Shown: piece by piece, positions 49,174 through 61,240 of the stretch
Layout: every line of letters begins with the position of its first letter
How positions within the stretch are numbered: the first letter of the stretch is position 1
Source: Bryum argenteum
Taxonomy: Eukaryota > Streptophyta > Bryopsida > Bryales > Bryaceae
NCBI GenBank assembly: GCA_037043015.1
Contig: CM073322.1
Span: 27,060,364 to 27,124,363 of the forward strand
DNA length: 64,000 bases
Reading direction: 5' to 3'
Translations under genes and position numbers: made by a program
The notes under the pieces: model-generated
The model's database searches: none
Told to the model about the DNA's origin: nothing
What the model saw: the letters and a program-made list of their open reading frames with translations, nothing else

Positions 49174-52100
49174 GGTCAAGTTCTCAAAAATTAAATTGTA
49201 GATCGGAAAGTCTAATCTATGGCACTCGACCTCTTCAATATGGTCAGGAACTCAAGGTCAAAACGATATCAAGTGCCTCTATGAACAGTTACGCGATCTG
49301 CATGCACCCCAACAGAATCATCATCGTCAGAAATATGCACCAGATACATAGCCTTCTCAGTACTAACCGCTCGTAATTTGTACTCGTCTATGGCACACCT
49401 GAACTCCAAATTTCTAGTATCACAAGTCCATGCAGCATGTCCATGCAGTATACGATGATAGACCAGAATGACATCAAGCTGGAGTAATGTTAATTAACCT
49501 CAATTCATTGATACCGGAGTACGAGAAGTTTCCACGATTTCAGATCTCCAATCATGCCTAAAACTCTACCTAAAACTGTAATAGCCCGAGACTACACCTG
49601 ATACTATACGTACTTGACGATAAATAAATTGTTGTATTCAGAAATACCCGCAATCAGAACATTTCAGAAACATTACAAGCGTGAAGAAAAGCGTATGTAT
49701 GTGGACGACACAGCTACGGAAGTTTCCTCGCACTCTGCTAACTACACCACTCCTGAAATCGGCAGTATTTGTCTCTACAGCTTCAGTATTGAACTGCTCA
49801 CTCGAAAGCAATCAGAAGAGTATTTGTAAGCAGCCTCACTTGCACTAGGCAAAGATCACTGACACGAACCATGCAAACTTGCATTGATTGGTAATCTCTC
49901 TTAGGTCCCAATAGTTGCAATTGGCACCTGAAGCGAAGAGGAGGAACACGAAAGGAAAAGTAAGTCAGATGACGAACCCTGAAGGTGGTGGAAGTCGAAT
50001 ACAACGCTGATTTCTCCTCGGTAGGTCAACGCGTCTGCTGAGTGATCGATGAAGGAGACACCGTGACGAGAGCACTGAACGTCCTAAACCTTGCAGTTGC
50101 AAGTTGTGATTCAGATATCTGGTATCGACCATCCGTCACCCTTGTTATAGAGCTGAAGTTCATTCCGTCCACTACGCGTACCGACAGTCTCACCATCTGA
50201 CCATGTCCTAGTTATCATCTGACCATCTGCAAGTGATTCGCCACGTACCCGCTCGAAAGTGGGGCAAAGCCCGAAACCCCACTAGCCACGGAGCTGAAGT
50301 TCTGTCGGCATGATCTTTAGCGGCGGATGTGACTTACAGCAACCGAGTGAACTATGGGGCGTCCCACCGACACACTGGGCTTTCCCCGCCACTTGGAGTC
50401 ATTTTAGGCATTTGCAGACATAGCAGACATTTTGCAGACCCTGGTACAGTGCACCGATGGGGTAGGTTCCGGGTACACTCGGGGTAACATCCGGGTATGT
50501 TCGGGGTAGGTTCCCGGTGCACACTGAGTAGGATCCGGGTAACATGCTCGTGTTGGGCCTCAAGCGGTGTGTTCAAGGATATCAGGAGTGAATATTGTAA
50601 AATTTGATATGAAGGGGGTTTGATATGGTTTCAAGCTTGTAGATTTTTTTGATATCTTTAGGCATTATTTGCAAACTCTTAACTCTTCGTTCAAACCCTT
50701 AACCCTCAAGAATAGATTATCCATATTATGTGACTAGAATGTAGTATTGAAAATTGGTATGACGGATTTTGTATTAAGGCCAAACTAATGAAATGTAGCC
50801 CTTTAGATTTATCATCAAATTATTTTGAAATTTTGATTCATTCTTTATTTTTTGAAATAAGTAAGTTATTGGTGTTTCAAGTTGCGTGTATAATCTTGTC
50901 TACTATATGGTTGTTGTGAAGGTTGATTCATGATGATTACAAAGCTTACAGGAATTATCAAGTATTGTAGTAGTTTTATTTTTCTTTAGTAAGAGCTAAC
51001 CAACATTATTCTACTTTTTTATATGTGTTTTAAGTTGTAGCAGTTCTTTGAAAAAACCGAACGTTTAAAGCTTTTGTGGCTAAGAAAATATAATTTAAAT
51101 ATAATTTATTACTGTAGTGAATATAAAATACATAGTCCTTGGATACGGAATTTGTAAAGATGATATTTTAATAACTTCATAAGTATGAAATTTATCATCA
51201 AATTTTTGTATAAAAACTCTATGGCTCTTTTGGAAGTTGAAAGTCTACCAACTCGTTTTAGATTTATTGCTTTCAGGTTGCCCATAAGGAATCCATTTAT
51301 ACATAGTTCTTGATTATTAAATTTTCAAGTTTTCTTCTTAGTTTAGAGAAAATAAAAACTAGTGAGGGCACAAAGAGCTCTTTGGCAACACCCCATGCAT
51401 TTGTTTTCAATATTATAAAAATGAGAGTTAACACCAACTCTACGATTTTTTGCCTCAACTATAATTAAAAATTGCATCATATTTAATTTGGGCCAAATAT
51501 GATGTGGCCCTCAATTTTTTGAGGACTCTCTGGCACTAATGTCTTAACTTTCAAAATTTATTTAGTCAGATGGCTACATGGGATACTTGTGAGCAAATTT
51601 TGTTAAGGGAATTTTTTAAGACAAGTAGTCAAATTTTGTACAATATTTGTGAAGAAATTGTCAGGAGCTCTTATATAATTACCAAATATAGTAAGTTCTT
51701 ATAGATTCAAAAATCAATCTAGAATATTATATCAATAATGGCTACCAATATATCAACTATACAACAATTTCATTGATTTGAAAAACTTGAAATTAACATC
51801 TTGATGGGCACCCTAGCTTGTGCACGTTGTCCATATTGCGGCGCTTCAAAATGCAAGTTTTGGTGTGTGACACCTGCATGTTGCTGTTACTCTATCAAAT
51901 TCTCTCTGGATCTGTTGAATCATTATGCCATCTGGAAATTATGTGATACAAAGTGTTGAAGGCTTCAATCCCTATCTCCTAGCATGTAAGGTGTTGAGAG
52001 TGAACCTCAAGGAGTTTCAAATGAAGTGATTACGCAAAATGATATGGTCATCGTTAGTCGATGATTTGATGGAACATGAGGTCATGATCAGGTTCCTTAT

Positions 52101-52689
52101 CACGGTACTCGTGAAATTAAGCGTAAGGCAGCTTAACAAGCAGCAACAACAACGAAAACTCCACAGGTGGCACCAGGTTGTATTATACTTTCAACTAGAG
52201 CAACAAGAATGATACAGCTGTGTAAAACAAGCCTTATTGATAAGTTGGCGACAAAGTGAGGTGGGTTGTATTAAATGGAATCAATGTGTGAATTGCTTTG
52301 TGATACTAGGAAAGCTTTGTTGTAATTAGAGAGTTTGAATTGCCGCAGGCCTCATCTATGGCTTTTCATTGAGTTTCCAAAAACACCAGTCTGATTCTTA
52401 TAAAAGGTTGATAATACTCATATCAAAATGTGAGCGTGCTTTCAAAATGAGTGCATACGTGAGTATCAACACAATGTGCAATTTAATTCTAATATCAAAA
52501 TGTGAGCATGCAATCATCGAATAGGGCATTCTTTTTGGTGCTGAAATTATTGAAATATTTAATCAAACTTGCATTGAGGTTGGTACACTTAAGAAAGTCA
52601 TATTCTCAAATATGCCACCCACCGAATTTTTGGTATACTTGATTCAATGCTCTTGGTGAGAACTATCCATCCAATAAAGCCCTAACTTT

Positions 52690-53000
52690 CCTTGAAGCGT
52701 GAAACGAGTTTTTGCACTTTTGGGCAGCCTAGATGAAGTGGTTAAGAGTAATATTTTTGCCTAAGATTTTTACTCGGTGCTCTTTATATATACTGCAAAG
52801 TGTATGTGGTAAAATTTGCAAAGTCTGATTCCAATTCTGAAACCTTCATCTAGAAATTTTAGGTTTCACGTCAAAAAAGGGCAGCTTGAAAAAGTATTTT
52901 TTTGTTCTTTTTTTGGAAATATGTTTCTTACTAAATCACTACTCAAATTTCAAAATCATCTAAGTCAAAAAAGCTTACCAATTTTAGAAGGGCAGCCTCC
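52690..53000 (+). repeat. Dispersed repeat, copy A
   Basis: The segment containing gatgaagtggttaagagtaa and ccttcatctagaaattttag matches the reverse complement of 58960-59290 with scattered differences. It is an old mobile-element remnant of unknown class. Confidence 0.65.
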
Positions 53001-53337
53001 AAATTTTTCAAAACCAATCTTTGTAATGCCCAAAAAAACGTGGGAGACAAACTTTGGATGTTATGATCTCTCAAATGGTAAACATCCAACGGTCAAATTT
53101 TGGATATAAACTAAAAATAGTCTTAGGTACAAGATCTTACAGTTGGAAGTTCTAAAAAAGAAAAAAAAAAAATCATTCACACCTCTGGGAGTGCATCGAA
53201 GTAAATAATTGTAGTTTTGAGGTTTCAAGCTCCCAAAAGACACCAAGGAAAAGTTAGGGGTTAAAGTAGCAAACTCAATTATCAAATTTGACCTTCATCA
53301 CAAAAATGATATGCTCACCCAAAATGTGGTATCGTGG

Positions 53338-53469
53338 ATGCACAAAAATAATTCTATGCACAAAAAGAATTCTATGCACAAAAAGAATTCTATGCACAAA
53401 AAAAATTCTATGCACAAAAAGAATTCTATGCACAAAAAAAATTCTATGCACAAAAAGAATTCTATGCAA
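53338..53469. repeat. 18-bp tandem repeat, about seven copies
   Basis: The unit atgcacaaaaagaattct repeats head to tail about seven times, some copies with A for G. Because 18 is a multiple of three, several frames on both strands remain open (repeats of MHKKNS, CTKRIL, FVHRIL and FLCIEF); none is likely to be a gene. Confidence 0.95.
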
Positions 53470-53738
53470 GTTCCACAATATTTGTTCAACGTCTCCTTAG
53501 TTCAACCAATCCTTGATGGTCAACTTGTGGGTCCTAACCATAATAAGAAAACATCTCCTAATTGGACTTGTCTACTACAATGAAAAGCATTGACTATTCT
53601 TTACGGATCATTGACAACACTTTCTATTCATGGTAAACAAGTTGTAAAAATTATAAAACTCCGATTCTTTTACTTAACATCAATTGTGGTAGTATGAGCT
53701 CCTCACAATTTGAAACATCAAGTACTCCCAAACGAGCC

Positions 53739-53750
53739 TAAACCCTAAAT
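53739..53750 (+). promoter_or_regulatory. Telo-box (AAACCCTAAA) upstream of the methyltransferase gene
   Basis: The sequence cctaaaccctaaatg lies about 95 bp upstream of the start codon at 53844. Telo-boxes are common near transcription starts of plant housekeeping and translation-related genes. Confidence 0.5.
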
Positions 53751-53843
53751 GATTGGTATTCGTCGCAACTGTTGTACCGACAGATCGTCTGTTTAGAGAA
53801 ATAGCTTCGCAGTTCGTTAATTGTTTCCGCCAAATGTATCGAG

Positions 53844-55310
53844 ATGGCGGCACTCGATCGCCGCGTATTCGAGAATCTGCACCCCGGTCGGAGAATTGTC
53901 TTCAATTTGCCGGTTTCCGATCAGGAATTGGTGCGCTTCGCAGTTCTGGACTCAGCTATGGAGATTGAGGACGAGGTGACCTGTGCCGCCATGCTGGTGC
54001 CTACAGGGGTAGAAGACGACTGGATCTACAGCTCCGAGGGGGGGCAATGGCAACTTCTAACAACTGCTAGCGTCTCCCGACTGATTGTAGTGGATAGAAT
54101 CGGTAAAACTAGGGTTCAAGAAAAGTCGGCATGTCTGCAATGCGATGACCAGGCCCTGGCGACCAGGTTAGGTCCCATCGTTATCGCACTTGCGCCACGA
54201 AGCTGCTTCAAATATGGCGTACCTATTGTTCCGTTCGTAGATTATACTCACAACATTATTCATCGCGTAGTGGTCGAGGAATCGTACTCGTCTTTGACAG
54301 GTTCTATGGTGGTAGAGGATGTCACCTTGGACACGGCGAGCTTCGACTCCAATCACGCAGACGTTTCAGTAGAAACTGGATGTGTTCACAGACAAGTTCG
54401 GAAAGCGGACAAAGTGGTTTACCGACGTTGGTTGCGGTTTAAGCGTATGCCGAATTTAGTGCAGACAGAAGTGTCGCTCGTCAACTCGAGTACGTGTGAC
54501 AGGGACGCGGTCTTGAGCGATTCCCAAATTGATCATAGTTTATTAGTTCACAAGTATCTTCCACCAATTGTGGCGGGGTTAGTTCTTGCTGCATCAAGCA
54601 TTGAGCCTTTCATGGAGCGCGGGGAGAAAGTCAATGTTTTGGCTCTCGGAGTTGGTGGAGGCGCTCTTCCAATTTTTCTTCAGAAGCATTTAGGGTTTCA
54701 TGTTCAGGTATAAACCATTGATTTTCTTTGCTGGAACCACGAGTTTATGAAAATTGCGGACTTAGAGGTTGAATGTGTGCAGGCTGTGGATATAGACAGA
54801 GTTGTACTCGATCTCGCCCATCGACATTTCGGTCTGCAGAATGGCGTTGACATGGAGGTCGAAGTGGGAGATGCACTTCAGATCATTAGCAAGCTAGCCG
54901 TGAAGGTCACTGACGAATTGGCAGATAAGAAAAGTAACGATCATCGAGTACATGTAATAGTTCTTGACGTGGATGAAGGAGATGCCCGGTGTGGATTGAG
55001 CTCTCCTCCATCAAGTTTCCTGGAACGTAGCTTCCTCTCAGATGCGAGGACTGTGCTTCACGACGGCGGTATACTTGCTATCAACGTGGTTCCTAATGGA
55101 GCAAAATCGTACTCTGGGGTAATCAGATCGCTACTGTCTGTCTTTGATCATGTGTACGAGACTGTTGTAGAAGATGACGTGAATCGAGTAGTTTTTGCAT
55201 TGCCATCCAAGCGTACAAGCGTGAGTTTAGAAGGCCCTTTGGCTCGTCTTGTGACGAAGTTCTTAGATGTAAGGTTAATCACTGCGATACAAAAAGCTCA
55301 TACCGAATGA
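53844..55310 (+). CDS. METTL13/spermidine-synthase-like methyltransferase, two exons
   Basis: Exons 53844-54707 and 54783-55310 join in phase 0 over a 75-bp intron (donor gtataa, acceptor gtgcag), giving 463 residues. The C-terminal half has a SAM-binding Rossmann fold: motif I VLALGVGGGALPIFL (about 268-282), an acidic strand end AVDIDRVVLDLA (289-300), and a strand VIVLDVDEGD (about 356-365). This is the arrangement in METTL13-type and spermidine-synthase-like proteins. The N-terminal 260 residues match the layout of the region preceding that domain in METTL13 relatives. METTL13 of animals methylates elongation factor eEF1A; whether this protein does is not shown. The other METTL13 methyltransferase domain is absent, so it is a single-domain form. 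Its stop lies 60 bp from the stop of the convergent gene. Confidence 0.85.
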
Positions 55311-55370
55311 TGCGATTTTTACAAAACTTTATACAGAATAATATACACCTCGCTTCATTTCTATACTACT

Positions 55371-57250
55371 CTAATTGTATGAATTTACATTAACCCTCTC
55401 AAGGAAGTTCTTGATTGTTGCGTCTCTTTCTTCTACGCTGCTGTAATGTCGTCTGCGTCCATGGCCTGAAAACGGAAACACTCATCAGGTACACTAATTT
55501 TCCATGTGTTGCTTAGCTTGTGAAACTACTTGCAGCATCCTCAGGAACAGGTTCGCAACGATTGACATACCTGGTAAAAGCCATGTGAACTCCAAAGGAA
55601 GCAATTTCTTCACACTCTCGAGTTGGAGGTTCACTGCAATCAATCCATCAGCGAGGGCAATTGTAAGTCCATTTATATTTATCCACTTTGACACTTTGCT
55701 CATAATAATTGCTTACAAAACTTAATTCATAACTCAAAAAGCACCTGCTGGATCCTTTTTCTCTCTTCAGATAGCAACGTACCAGAATACCAGTTGTAGT
55801 TCATGTTGGCAGAGAGCTCTAGACTCGAAGATTCCTCCCCGCCTAAATGGTCACCGGAAAACAGAACACCCGGTCCTTTCTTATAATGTAGACAGACGTG
55901 TCCCTGTGATATCAAGATTGTTGCATCAGCAATGTGGTCAGTTCAACTTTTTGTGATTCCAGTGGCTATTAACACCTCTTACAAGGAAAAGATGCAGTTG
56001 CCAACATGCTCCAAGAAAAATTGAGGATATTTCTACCTCTCAGGATGACAGGAATGGAGATTTACGTACCCTTGTATGACCTGGAGTAAAAACGAGGTCG
56101 ATGTCAGAGCCCAAGAAGGTCCACGGACCTTCACCCTCCAATTTGATTTCTACATCTTCAGTTTGAGGCTGCACCTGAAGATCACCATTCACAACAGAAC
56201 GGTCAAATCAGATGCCAAGTGCTAAATTCTTCAGATTCAAAATGAGCAGATTCGTAACTCTTAGTACCTCTAATTGATGAAGGATGCGCTCACAATTGAA
56301 ACGAGCTTGCCACTTTTTGTGATCTGCAATGTCATCCCTGCACAGCCCATGATTCAGTATCGAAATAACGATATGGACATCGAGTTCAACTGTCAAACGT
56401 CGTGAGAGGGATCAATTTTTCTACTGTAATCGACTTACTTGTGAGTCAGGAACATGTAACGCACCCCGCCCAAGGCCTCCAACTGCTTCGCCAGAACCTC
56501 CGAATAGCGAGGACTGCAAAGCCAAATTAACACTATCAGCCTCAATCGCCTTACAATGAGCTCAACGAACTCCAAACGACTGAGTAATTGACGCTCACCT
56601 GTCGACGAGGATGTTGCCGTCGGGCCGGGTGATGAAATACGAAGTTGCAGCAAATGATAGCTCTGAGTGATATCCACAATGATAAACTCCCTGCCAAGCA
56701 AAGAAAAAGCTCATTACTATCAAAGCCTATGGCTCCGCGGTACAGATTAGGGCTCTGACAACAAAGTGACACTTACCGGAATCTCCTCGGCGTCGACTGG
56801 TATGGGAAACGATTTATGAGCCTCCTTGATGTCTTTGGGAGGGCGTTCCGTGTGGATAGAAGAAGTGGGGCATGCCAGGAGGGCTTGCAAGGCTCGTAGT
56901 CTCTCTTCCGCCGACTCCGGCTGATGAATCACCGCGGTTTGCGAGTTCACGTGCTTGAAAACCGAGGGCGCCATCCACCGACATGTATCACAGTCGATGC
57001 AAGTCCGGTCTGAGCACCCACACCCCAATCAATTACAAACTCCGTTCATTGATTATCAACAACAACGAAGAGACTGGAATAGTTTCGTACCGACGTAAAA
57101 TTCCCCGTCCACATTCTCGGCTCGCCGCTCACGCTTCGAGCCTGCAGTTTGAACAGCACGAATTGCCCCAATGCTAGTTCGGACTGGTGCTTGCAATCTC
57201 GTAAGACCGAACAGCGACGGGGTCGACCGCGCTAAACACGACAACTCCAT
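55371..57250 (-). CDS. Ferredoxin-like/metallo-beta-lactamase fusion protein, nine exons
   Basis: This is the plant metallo-beta-lactamase family protein with an N-terminal ferredoxin-like module, probably plastid-targeted. My exons are 57250-57091, 57009-56777, 56690-56599, 56513-56439, 56337-56268, 56174-56070, 55903-55783, 55633-55571 and 55465-55371, all in phase, giving 337 residues. Residues 1-45 are Ser/Arg/Ala-rich like a transit peptide. The iron-sulfur module shows CIDCDTC (57-63) and a distal ACP (Cys 100). The hydrolase domain has THKDDIADH (185-193), a variant of the THxHxDH metal site, then TPGHT (His 243), SGDH (Asp 263) and LLPGHGR (His 308). The family is related to glyoxalase II-type hydrolases; substrate unknown. 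The sixth exon has a tandem acceptor (gtgcag after cag) that would add or drop two residues. An in-frame Met at 57280 is an alternative start. Confidence 0.93.
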
Positions 57251-57280
57251 CTCAACACAGAATTTGGAACCAATGTACAA

Positions 57281-58145
57281 GTCTGCAATTTAACGAACTT
57301 TCGGTTTCTCCTTGGAGCCGAAGTCGATGAAGCACAGATATATATGGCAGGAAGTGAGGGGTGGAGGTCCTCGTTGCTATACCTGTTTCCCAGAAGAGGA
57401 CCGTACCTATAACTGTCAACTGAGCTACCTGTACTAGAAGAGAATGGAATGTATCTTTGCCATGCAGTAGTTGGGGGATCTAGAAGTGCGATTGCGAAAC
57501 GGAGCGCGAAGGTTCCGGATACAAATCCAAAGATTGTGCTTCGCAATTGGCTGTCGTGCACTGACCAATCGGAAGATTCAAGTGCAGGTGCGGACGGTGG
57601 CGTGAGCCTCACTCGAGAAAGTCTCGATTTATCGATGAAATGCACATCATTCTCTGTCTCTTTACTTTGAAATATCATTGTCAGAATTGAACTTATCACA
57701 TTCAGAACTTCACAATACTGAGGGGCACTCTCAAGCGACCACTCAAATGAATGCATGTAGCACATATTGGTGGTCCCTTTTTGGAAGTTTCCAAGATGAT
57801 GAGCACCACCATAAACTCAAATTGGAACACCTGCTGATACCTTTGGTGATATACGAATTTTCAATGGTCAATGGTCACTTATCATTGGAACTTTGAATTT
57901 CCATAATTTTGCATATCCAGATCACACATTCTTGGTTTATGTTCAGTTTTATTTATTTGTTTGATGATTTATTATTTACTTGATTTTCCAAAATTCTACA
58001 CAACAATTAAAGCAGGCATATAAAGACGTGATCTGTTTCAGATGAGTTGGTATTCGTAGCTTTGCCATGTGTAGCTTTCCATTGCCAATGTCGTGAATAG
58101 CTGAGCAGCAACATGTGGTCGTGCATGAAGTGCATGCAGATTTGA
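57281..58145. other. Intergenic upstream of the metallo-beta-lactamase gene
   Basis: 57281-57770 is GC-richer with a 177-codon minus-strand frame (57765-57232) that overlaps the start of the gene; I read it as promoter and leader rather than a gene. 57780-58145 is AT-rich with no signal. Confidence 0.4.
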
Positions 58146-58437
58146 GAGCATCCGCACCCATACTCGCCAAGTGTCTGACACACCTAATAAGTGGATGAGG
58201 AATGTTAAGGGCTTTGCAAAAATGCCTTTTGGCTCTCCACTTTGGCGAGTCAAGAAGTGGCCCTCCAAATCTAAGTTTAGTTGACTAGATGCGACATTCT
58301 ACTTGGGATTGGTGCATTGACTATTTTACATGCCTTGAGGGGTCTTTAAGGGTGGGGGAGTGTGATTTCAAGGGCTCTTCAAATATATATGAACATTTTT
58401 AGCGAGTCTCCTTTAGAGAGTATGGGTGGAGATGCTC
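58146..58437. mobile_element. PIF/Harbinger-type MITE, second copy of the 43374 family
   Basis: Left end gagcatccgcacccatactc and the right end (complement gagcatctccacccatactc) match those at 43374-43646, and the interiors align through gtgtgatttcaagggctctt. Flanking triplets are TGA and TAC, so the target duplication has decayed. Confidence 0.85.
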
Positions 58438-58959
58438 TACAACCTATCGGCATCTCCTATGATGTTCATAAATTGGTTCCTCGAAACAAAATAGAAGATG
58501 GCGTCAGCCTCAAGGTGCCGAGAGTGGTTTACTTGAATTCTCGTCAACGCTGCCCGTGGACAACAACATAACCGATGTGCAAACAATGGCTTTGTGAACT
58601 TCAATTCAATCAGGAAGGGAGCTATCAAAGAAAGCAACGATTTTCACTTGTAATAGGACAAAGAAGGGCTTGTCATCTTGCTACTGTAGGGAGAGCGAGA
58701 ACTCACTACAAGTGAGGTATATTGAACGTGACCACGAGTTGGTTGGAGTGAGACGGGAAAATAACGTGAGTTTTGGCGGTCGCGTTGGGGCAAGAATATT
58801 GAGATTCTTCTTGCAAGTGCCGTTTGCGGGCCTCTTGGCGAGTCTTTATGATTTTGTGGATTTTGAGAAAAAAATATTTGGAAATAATCCGAAATCTAGA
58901 ATTGTGACAAATTTTGTAAGAAATAAATGAGAAATTACCAGAAGTTATCAGGATTGTTT

Positions 58960-59290
58960 TTGTTATCTTTGGAGGTTGTTCTTGTGAAATTGACAAACAT
59001 TTTGACTTAGGTCAATTTAGAGCTTGAATAATGATTTTGTTATGAAAATATTTCTTAATTTTTTTTTTCAAATTAGGTATAAATCAAAACTGTCCTATTT
59101 GGACTTGAAACCTAAAATTTCTAGATGAAGGTTTTAAAACTCGAATTTGGCTTTGCAAAATTTACTACACACACTTTGCACAATAGGGAGCACCGAATAA
59201 AAATCTTAGGCAATAGTACTCTTAACCACTTCATCAAGGCTGCTCGAAATCGCAAAAAGCATAATCCGCTTTCATGAACTTCCGGGGTTA
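58960..59290 (-). repeat. Dispersed repeat, copy B (inverted relative of 52690-53000)
   Basis: The complement of this stretch aligns with 52690-53000, including the ccttcatctagaaattttag block and the gaagtggttaagagta block. No transposase or tRNA-like head is visible. Confidence 0.65.
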
Positions 59291-59733
59291 AGCATTCAGC
59301 CTCATTTGAATCCAATATCCAAATCTACCACAAACTAACTCAAAGGAAAGGCACTACAAAAATATGAACATACCCTTGAAAGCTAAGTTTCCAAAGTATG
59401 GATGAAACTTGACCAAGGATAAACTTTGCACCAATGTCAACATTGGATTCCTAGTCGAAATGCTTGATTGGCATTTGGCAAGGGCAAATTAAATCTACAA
59501 TAGGAACATAGGTTAATGTGTGGCTCCCAGTTGAATGTCAAAATTGCTGACGTGGGATTCAAAGAGGTGCAACTGTAGGATTCTGCTGACGTGGGAGTCA
59601 ACGACGTGGCCAAAGTGGATGCGGCTATACTTTATAGGCTCTGACAGATGTGAAAACTTGTGTGGAGCCATATTAAAGTAGGCTGAGTCAGCCGTTTCCT
59701 GATTGGGCCATCGGGTGGGCACTAAATTTTGTA

Positions 59734-60430
59734 CTCCATCTGTCCTATAATGGCGCAATTTTCAGCACAGAAAATCTGCAGGAATGTTGCTAGTGCAAGC
59801 AATTTTTGTGCATGGGGAAAATTAGTAGAAAACTAGAGCAAGTAGAATCATCATTTTTCGACTATTCTACAGTAAGTAATGAATTTTTAAAGACGGAAAT
59901 ATAGGTGTTCTTAAGATGGTGCCCTAAAGTGACGTCCTATAATCTTTGCAGTGTGTACATGGTACTGTTGTATGGAGAAGCTATTATGTACGTGACAGTG
60001 AAGATTACTAGGGCTCCATTTTCGGCACTGCGCCATTTTTGGCTGCTTTACCATATACACATGCTGGGGTTGGCTGGAGAGCGGGCTGGATTCAATGGCT
60101 AGCACTCGGGCCCAAGTTGGGAAGTTCGGGTCGGGGTAAACCTTGTCCCAGTTGCATCACTTGGGCCCGAACATTTTGGCGCCAAAACAGTGCCACATAG
60201 GATGCCACATAGGATAAATTGAAGTTTTGGTCGGGCCCTAGTATAAAGCCCTTGGGCCCGATTTGAAAGAATCGAGCCATCCTATTTGTTGAAATTTGAA
60301 GTATTCAGGCGGGCCCTCAATTTGGCCCCAAGTATAAAGTGGCCCTAATTGTACAGTAGGTTCTTTCAAATCTATATCGAGAAATAGAGTTGAGAAAACC
60401 TACTGAACACTTATAATGGGACAAAGGGAG
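59734..60430. mobile_element. Mariner/Stowaway-type element, 697 bp
   Basis: The left end ctccatctgtcctataatgg and the complement of the right end (ctccctttgtcccattataa) fit the plant Stowaway/mariner terminal consensus ctccctccgtcccataat. TA dinucleotides flank both ends (59732-59733, 60431-60432), the expected target duplication. Interior has GGGCCC-rich repeats and no long ORF. Confidence 0.75.
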
Positions 60431-60669
60431 TAATAAGGTAAGAGGTCTAGAAACCACACAACATCAGAAATCGCTCACTTGGGGTATTCAAGGTAGAGGT
60501 ACATTATAGCTTTCAACTATAATATTTCACCACTAAAAATTCTTGTAACTCAAAATGAGTTTTTGGAATTTTGATCAAATTAAATAGGTTCTATTTTAAA
60601 TAGGCTAGGCAAAATTTAATGTCACCTTCTATACTTTTTTATAAAATCTCAGATGGGAGGCAGTATTGT

Positions 60670-61048
60670 TGGAGGAAGAGAGGAGAGCATCTTTTAGATT
60701 AACATGTGCAACGTACTTTCAAATTTGGAGGTGGTAATATTATGGTTTGTGAATGCATGACGTGGGAGTGAGTTGGCAACCTTCGTCTTACAGAAGAAAC
60801 ATACACAAGTTTGTGTATCGTGAAATTTTAGAGATGGAAGTCATGAATACCATACACATGCATGATTCAGGAGAGGAGAGTGTTATTTTTCAATACGACA
60901 ACGATCCCAAACATACTTCTAAGTATGTTACAGATTGGTTGTTAGTAAAGAAGATTCAACTAATGTGGCATCCGCCTAAACCTTTTGACCTAAATTTTGT
61001 AGAACACCTATGGGGTGAAGTAGGTCATTGTATGAGAATGTTAAAGTA
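60670..61048 (+). pseudogene. Broken Tc1-like (DDE) transposase
   Basis: The remnant begins with KFGGGNIMVCECMTWE, corresponding to the KFGGGxxMVWGC block of Tc1-like transposases, then shifts frame and continues with the block FQYDNDPKHTSKYVTDWL carrying the second catalytic Asp and ending in FDLNFVEHLWGEV, which holds the last acidic residue (Glu). The first part contains in-frame stops (for example after GEHLLD and after MTWE) and a frameshift, so the gene is dead. The spacing is that of DD34E Tc1 proteins rather than the DD39D type of plant mariner-like elements. The N-terminal DNA-binding part was not found. Confidence 0.85.
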
Positions 61049-61240
61049 GAAACCCACTAACAACCAAAACATGGTGCGAAGCCCATGTTTTGACAGAGTG
61101 TTGGAACATGTTTTGACGCTATAGCATGTGAACGCCCAAAGAGTGTTTAAAAGGGGTGGTTCAAACCGAAAAAAGGTTGTGAACAAACAGAGTGTTTGAG
61201 ATGTATCAATCTTGTCAACAACAAGAGATCATTTCCTTAC

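Larger units (their letters stand above)
49020..53735. other. Intergenic between Ca2+-ATPase and methyltransferase
   Basis: 49020-50300 is moderate in GC and includes the probable promoter of the minus-strand ATPase gene. 50459-50541 has degenerate copies of cgggtaacatccgggtatgt-like units. 50600-52700 is AT-rich with no coding signal. The 52690-53300 stretch has an inverted relative at 58960-59290. Confidence 0.4.

Noticed and set aside
57232-57765. 177-codon minus-strand frame upstream of the metallo-beta-lactamase gene
   Set aside because: It overlaps the true first exon in another frame and lies in the probable promoter.
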